From contig DASQFQ010000196.1 of NCBI GenBank assembly GCA_035633075.1, positions 1-5,532 of the forward strand: a stretch of DNA of 5,532 nt, in the 5' to 3' direction. A program made the translations under genes and the position numbers. Source of the DNA: DASQFQ01 sp035633075 (GTDB lineage Bacteria; Actinomycetota; Thermoleophilia; Solirubrobacterales; Solirubrobacteraceae). The notes under the pieces were generated by a model that was given only the letters and a program-made list of their open reading frames with translations, was not told the origin of the DNA and made no database searches. Position 1 is the first letter of the stretch, and each line of letters opens with the position of its first letter. Below are positions 5,101-5,532 of this stretch, in pieces.

Positions 5101-5532
5101 GTGCCGCTGCGCCTGACCACGGCCGGGGAGTCTCACGGCCCCGGCCTGACCTGCATCCTCGAGGGGCTGCCCGCCGGGCTCGAGCTCGACCGCGAGTCGA
5201 TCGACGCCGACATGGCCCGCCGCCAGCTCGGACACGGCCGCGGCGGGCGGATGAAGATCGAGCGCGATGCCGCAGAGGTCACCGGCGGCGTCCGCCACGG
5301 CCACACGCTCGGGGGACCGATCGCGCTCCTGGTCGCCAACCGCGACTACGCGAACTGGGAGGAGCGAATGAACCCGTGGCCGGTGGAGGCCGACGTGCCC
5401 GAGGTGCACCTGCCGCGCCCCGGTCATGCCGACCTGGCCGGCGCGCAGAAGTTCGGCTTCACCGATGTGCGCAACGTCCTCGAGCGTGCGAGCGCGCGCG
5501 AGACGGCCGCCCGCGTCGCTGGGGGCGCGCTC
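5101..5532 (+). CDS. aroC: Chorismate synthase, N-terminal part (cut by window end)
   Basis: AroC converts 5-enolpyruvylshikimate-3-phosphate to chorismate with reduced FMN, the last step of the shikimate pathway, in the cytoplasm. The frame from GTG 5101 stays open through 144 codons to the window edge, so roughly the first third to two fifths of the usual 360-400 residues is present. It begins MPLRLTTAGESHGPGL, holding the family signature TAGESHG with its catalytic His. RRQLGHGRGGRMKIE (about 40-54) is the conserved RxxxGxGRxxRMxIE segment. RPGHADLAGAQKFG (106-119) is another invariant block, and DVRNVLERASARETAARVA (121-139) is the long diagnostic motif that binds substrate and flavin. 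No damage is visible. Linkage of shikimate genes with pilus genes is known in other bacteria (pilMNOPQ-aroKB), so aroK and aroB may lie to the right. Confidence 0.97.
   Translation, partial: MPLRLTTAGESHGPGLTCILEGLPAGLELDRESIDADMARRQLGHGRGGRMKIERDAAEVTGGVRHGHTLGGPIALLVANRDYANWEERMNPWPVEADVPEVHLPRPGHADLAGAQKFGFTDVRNVLERASARETAARVAGGAL

Noticed and set aside
4228..5427. 399-codon minus-strand open frame across the PilP-like gene and aroC
   Set aside because: It runs across two plus-strand genes, a hairpin and an intergenic gap. The product has no recognisable motif, while aroC opposite it is unmistakable.
1..5532. Mobile element, CRISPR, phage or toxin-antitoxin content
   Set aside because: No inverted terminal repeats, spaced direct repeats, integrase or transposase motifs are seen. 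Every stretch is accounted for by core pilus and shikimate genes.

Overview
The window is a compact, high-GC type IV pilus (T4P) assembly locus that runs into a chorismate biosynthesis gene. All genes lie on the + strand. The strongly G/C-biased third codon positions, GTG starts, mRNA starts placed almost on the start codon, and the order pilin-pilM-pilD-pilN-pilO-(PilP-like)-aroC suggest a high-GC actinobacterium. Thermoleophilia (Solirubrobacterales-like) is my best guess. This placement rests on general resemblance, not on a marker gene.

Layout. Bases 41-475 encode a complete type IV prepilin with a strong AGGAGG ribosome binding site. A near-perfect hairpin with a cUUCGg tetraloop (495-526) closes that unit. 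Bases 588-1643 encode the actin-like cytoplasmic protein PilM. Bases 1681-2454 encode the prepilin peptidase/methylase PilD with both cysteine pairs and the catalytic aspartates. Bases 2514-3311 (pilN), 3308-4081 (pilO) and 4078-5034 (a bitopic protein in the PilP position) overlap by 4 bases at each junction and look translationally coupled. A 10-bp hairpin with a GCGA loop follows (5048-5071). The chorismate synthase gene aroC then starts with GTG at 5101 and runs off the right end.

How the parts work together. PilD removes the 14-residue leader of the prepilin and methylates the new N-terminal Phe. PilM binds the NLLP motif at the cytoplasmic N-terminus of PilN. PilN and PilO form the membrane alignment subcomplex through their transmembrane helices, coiled coils and ferredoxin-like domains, and the PilP-like protein probably joins it. 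The motor ATPases (PilB, PilT) and the platform protein PilC are not in the window.

The most interesting signal is regulatory. Two near-identical promoter-like elements, TCAA-N16-GCCGATAC before pilM and TCAA-N15-GCCGATAA before pilN, match the -10 of the FliA/WhiG (sigma-28) family. Each sits so close to its start codon that the mRNAs should be leaderless or nearly so. The pilus assembly genes may therefore form a sigma-28-type regulon, separate from the pilin, which has a normal Shine-Dalgarno leader. I found no mobile elements, CRISPR arrays, tRNA or rRNA genes. No gene-free stretch exceeds about 115 bases.
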